NCBI GenBank assembly: GCA_002359655.1
Contig: DENL01000003.1
Span: 7,659-71,658 of the forward strand
Direction: 5' to 3'
Source: Rickettsiales bacterium UBA2645
GTDB taxonomy: Bacteria > Pseudomonadota > Alphaproteobacteria > Rickettsiales > UBA1997
DNA length: 64,000 nucleotides
A model generated the notes under the pieces. It made no database searches. It saw nothing but the letters and a program-made list of their open reading frames with translations, and was not told where the DNA came from. The position numbers and the translations under genes are program-made. How positions within the stretch are numbered: position 1 is the first letter of the stretch; each line of letters opens with the position of its first letter. Positions 61,717 through 64,000 of the stretch are shown here, piece after piece.

Positions 61717-64000
61717 ATGCCTACAACTTTTAATATTTCTGTTTCATCAAGCCTCGAAGAACTGAATTCTGTTATTTCTTCTTTTAGGGATGCTCAAGAG
61801 GAATTTAATTATTCGCAAAGTGAGACAATTTTATCTTGGCTACAAAAAGAAGGAAACAATCTCAACCTAGATTCTATCAAAGAGGTTTTAGTATTAATTA
61901 ATGGGAATTATGAAAAATATTTTTTAGCTGAATCCTGGCTAAAAAAAGAAGGAAATAATCTCAACCTAGATTCTCTCAAAGAGGTTTTGGCATCAATTAA
62001 TGGGGATGATGAAAAATATTTTTTAGCTAAATCCTGTCTACAAAAAGAAGGAAATAATCTCGATCTAGATTCTTTCAAACAGGTTTTGGTATTAATTAAT
62101 GGGGATGATGAAAAATATTTTTTAGCTAAATCTTGGCTAGAAAAACAAGGAAATAATCCAGATTCTTTCAAACAGGTTTTGGTATTAATTAATGGGGATT
62201 ATAAAAAACTTTGTTTAGCTGAATTCTGGCTAGCAATAGAAGGAAATAATCTCGATCTAGATTCTCTCAAAGAGGTTTTGGCATCAATTAATGGGGATAA
62301 TGAAAAATATTTTTTAGCTAAATCTTGGCTAGAAAAACAAGGAAATAATCTCGATCTAGATTCTCTCAAAGAGTTTTTGGGATTAATTAATGAGGATTAT
62401 AAAAAACTTTATTTAGCTAAATCCTGTATAAAAAAAGAAGGAAATTCCCCAAAGAAATTTCAAAATTTTGCTACACTCGTAGAAGAAAAATTACTTGTTC
62501 CAAGCAAGTACAATACTGCTGCTATTTCTGCCTTATATCTTGAGCTAGAAATACCAACCTCAAGATTACCAGAACTATGCACGAGGCTCTATCCAAATAA
62601 CGAATTTCTTCAAACTGAATTATTTGGAGCAGTTATTAAAATAGGTATGTTGCAAGGCGAAGAAGGGAAGTCTCTTCTAAAATCTTTTACAACCTCACTT
62701 CATGACAACGAAAATGTTCTCAATATTGTTGAAATTGCCAACCAGAATCAAACCCTGACTTTATCTGAATTAGAAATCTTAGATTTAGTTAGCGAAAGAC
62801 TAAGCTTTAAATATGAATCAATTAAAGAAAATCTGAGTAAAAAAAGTTTGCCAGCTTCTCTTACACATGAAGGATGGAACAATGTTGTAAGCTTGTTTGG
62901 ACTAGAAGAAGAAAACCAATTGCTAAGCCAAAAAACCTTGGCCAATTTATTTTCTTACTACGATTTCAAAAATGAGATTGTCAATTTCAAGTCAGTTGTG
63001 CGCCAAGAAGTTTTAGCAGAAATTGCCGCATTTTACGCCCCATCAAGCAAGTCGACTTATTTAAAAGAAGAGGAATATCAAAAGTTGCAGCAGCTTTTTA
63101 ATAGCCAAGAGCGTCCTCAATCAAATTTAGAATTGCCAAAGGTCAAAATTATTTCTGATTATTTAGCGCCAAAGATTCCGCAAATTCCTCCAGTAAATAT
63201 TGATCAATTTCAATTTGGAGAATCAGAAATTTTATCAGCTGAAAAAAGAGATGAGTTTACTGAAAGGTTTAAAAAATTGCTCAGAAATCCTGACCCACAA
63301 ACTTTGGAAGTGGCAAGCTTTTTCAAAGAAATTCTTAGTCTTGAAAATGAAATAAAAACATATGATCAGACAAAGCTTTTAGATTTCTTTAAGGGCAATC
63401 GAGATAGATTATCTTTCCTACTTCAACAAAATGGTAGTCTAGAAAAATTTGCTTCAGCAATTCATGGTCTTGGAGATGGCTGTGTTGCCAATATTGGAAC
63501 CCAAGTTAAAATTGCGGTTTATTCTCTTTTAATTGAAGATCCTTGCGACCAAGTTTTATTTTCGGCTTTCGAAGAAAAGATCGTCAGACCAATTCTAAAT
63601 TCTGGCGGCGATAATCTTGGCGGATCAGAAAGTGGAGTCGATATTTTTCAAAATAACTTTATTGATCTTAACTTAATTTCTCCCAAAGGTTTAGTTACAT
63701 CAGTTTCAGAGCAGTTTTTTAAAGATGGTAAAGTTAGAGATGCTTGGGGTTTTATTGAAGAAGGCGCAAAACCTAGCGTGTTAAAATTTCTCGAAGAATC
63801 TTCAAAATCTGCTACAGAGTTTGATCAAAAATCTGCCCAAATTGCAGCTTACATTATTTTAAAAACTTTAGTTCCAGAAATTGCCGCAAGCAGATATTTA
63901 GCTGATTTAAGAGAATTTTGCCAATCTGCTGTTCGAGATATTTCAGAGGTTAATCTTGAAGAGGTGAATTCAGAAATTTCTAATCAAGGATTTCAAGCAT
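61717..64000 (+). CDS. Large tandem-repeat protein, N-terminal 761 residues (gene continues)
   Basis: Open from ATG 61717 through the window end. Residues 1-48 are a lead-in (MPTTFNISVSSSLEELNSVI). Residues 49-244 are six tandem units of about 33 residues of the form LDLDSLKEVLASINGDDEKY then FLAKSWLEKQGNN; the rest (245 on) is non-repetitive, helix-rich and acidic, with IHGLGDGCVANIGTQVKIAV near residue 585. No signal peptide and no membrane span are visible. The family is not recognised. Helical repeats, size and location in an accessory block suggest a cytosolic scaffold or a secreted effector; this is inference. Confidence 0.75.
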   Translation, partial: MPTTFNISVSSSLEELNSVISSFRDAQEEFNYSQSETILSWLQKEGNNLNLDSIKEVLVLINGNYEKYFLAESWLKKEGNNLNLDSLKEVLASINGDDEKYFLAKSCLQKEGNNLDLDSFKQVLVLINGDDEKYFLAKSWLEKQGNNPDSFKQVLVLINGDYKKLCLAEFWLAIEGNNLDLDSLKEVLASINGDNEKYFLAKSWLEKQGNNLDLDSLKEFLGLINEDYKKLYLAKSCIKKEGNSPKKFQNFATLVEEKLLVPSKYNTAAISALYLELEIPTSRLPELCTRLYPNNEFLQTELFGAVIKIGMLQGEEGKSLLKSFTTSLHDNENVLNIVEIANQNQTLTLSELEILDLVSERLSFKYESIKENLSKKSLPASLTHEGWNNVVSLFGLEEENQLLSQKTLANLFSYYDFKNEIVNFKSVVRQEVLAEIAAFYAPSSKSTYLKEEEYQKLQQLFNSQERPQSNLELPKVKIISDYLAPKIPQIPPVNIDQFQFGESEILSAEKRDEFTERFKKLLRNPDPQTLEVASFFKEILSLENEIKTYDQTKLLDFFKGNRDRLSFLLQQNGSLEKFASAIHGLGDGCVANIGTQVKIAVYSLLIEDPCDQVLFSAFEEKIVRPILNSGGDNLGGSESGVDIFQNNFIDLNLISPKGLVTSVSEQFFKDGKVRDAWGFIEEGAKPSVLKFLEESSKSATEFDQKSAQIAAYIILKTLVPEIAASRYLADLREFCQSAVRDISEVNLEEVNSEISNQGFQA
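61861..62448 (+). repeat. Coding tandem array, six units of 99 nt (one 93 nt)
   Basis: Units start at 61861, 61960, 62059, 62158 (93 nt, lacking LD), 62251 and 62350, with a half unit (ETILSWLQKEGNN) just before. Recurrent words are GGAAATAATCTC, GATCTAGATTCT and TTTTTAGCTAAATC. Units 3 and 6 of the protein are nearest to each other in parts, suggesting block duplication. The period is a whole number of codons, so this is a protein repeat and not a CRISPR array. Confidence 0.9.

Noticed and set aside
61861..62448. Regularly spaced 99-nt repeats resembling a CRISPR or minisatellite
   Set aside because: There are no spacers; each unit is one 33-codon repeat in an uninterrupted reading frame.

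Overview
The window is AT-rich bacterial chromosome with dense coding, short or overlapping gene junctions and ATG/GTG/TTG starts. Several genes point to an alphaproteobacterium near the Rickettsiales. The valyl-tRNA synthetase is of the archaeal-type lineage known from Rickettsia, the Mrp ATPase lacks its CxxC motif as in alphaproteobacteria, fabF-mltG are paired, and a family of palindromic repeats has inserted in frame into housekeeping genes in the manner of Rickettsia palindromic elements. Genes for histidine, lysine and carbamoyl-phosphate synthesis, a DAB inorganic-carbon transporter and a nucleotide-sugar locus suggest a less reduced relative than classical Rickettsia. The taxonomic placement is inference. 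I saw no rRNA, tRNA, CRISPR array or insertion sequence.

Layout. 1-2.6 kb: dabB-dabA (inorganic-carbon uptake) with a divergent LysR regulator. 2.8-4.6 kb: two glycosyltransferases. 4.7-7.6 kb: superoxide dismutase, hisB, nagZ and a ribonuclease D-like exonuclease. 7.6-12.3 kb: a bd-type oxidase with a short Q-loop (cydAB/cioAB), a YceI protein, a glutathione S-transferase and a divergent HxlR regulator. 12.3-30 kb: one long minus-strand run, pssA-aroQ-ABC ATPase, then a surface-glycan block, then folD-TPR-bamB-valS. The glycan block (fcl, rfbG, GT61, GT2, GT10, RfbH-like dehydratase, epimerase/reductase, TPP enzyme, rfbF) would make a CDP-linked, possibly branched-chain deoxysugar and transfer fucose-like sugars. 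30-54.9 kb: core metabolism and information genes (tkt, znuA/znuC, mrp, degP, ispE, dciA-like, a CDF transporter, obgE, sdhA, fabF, mltG, addA, lysA, a half-length carB, nusB, rimM). 54.9-64 kb: an accessory block with a Pro/Thr-rich stalk protein, an outer-membrane barrel, a C48 (Ulp1-like) protease remnant, a SOUL/Fe-S photolyase/oxidoreductase operon, and a large tandem-repeat protein that runs off the end.

Most notable signals. (1) Four copies of a 133-183 bp palindromic element: two inserted in frame (valS, sdhA), one rewriting the C-terminus of nusB, one intergenic; all three genic copies have the same orientation relative to the gene. (2) A 116-nt sequence present twice (95% identical), each copy ending in a perfect 30-nt hairpin plus T-run, which looks like a duplicated small RNA. 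(3) A carB that stops exactly at the domain boundary between its two halves. (4) An RfbH-like dehydratase with the diagnostic His in place of the PLP lysine but without the Fe-S cysteines, beside a TPP enzyme and without a ddhD partner.
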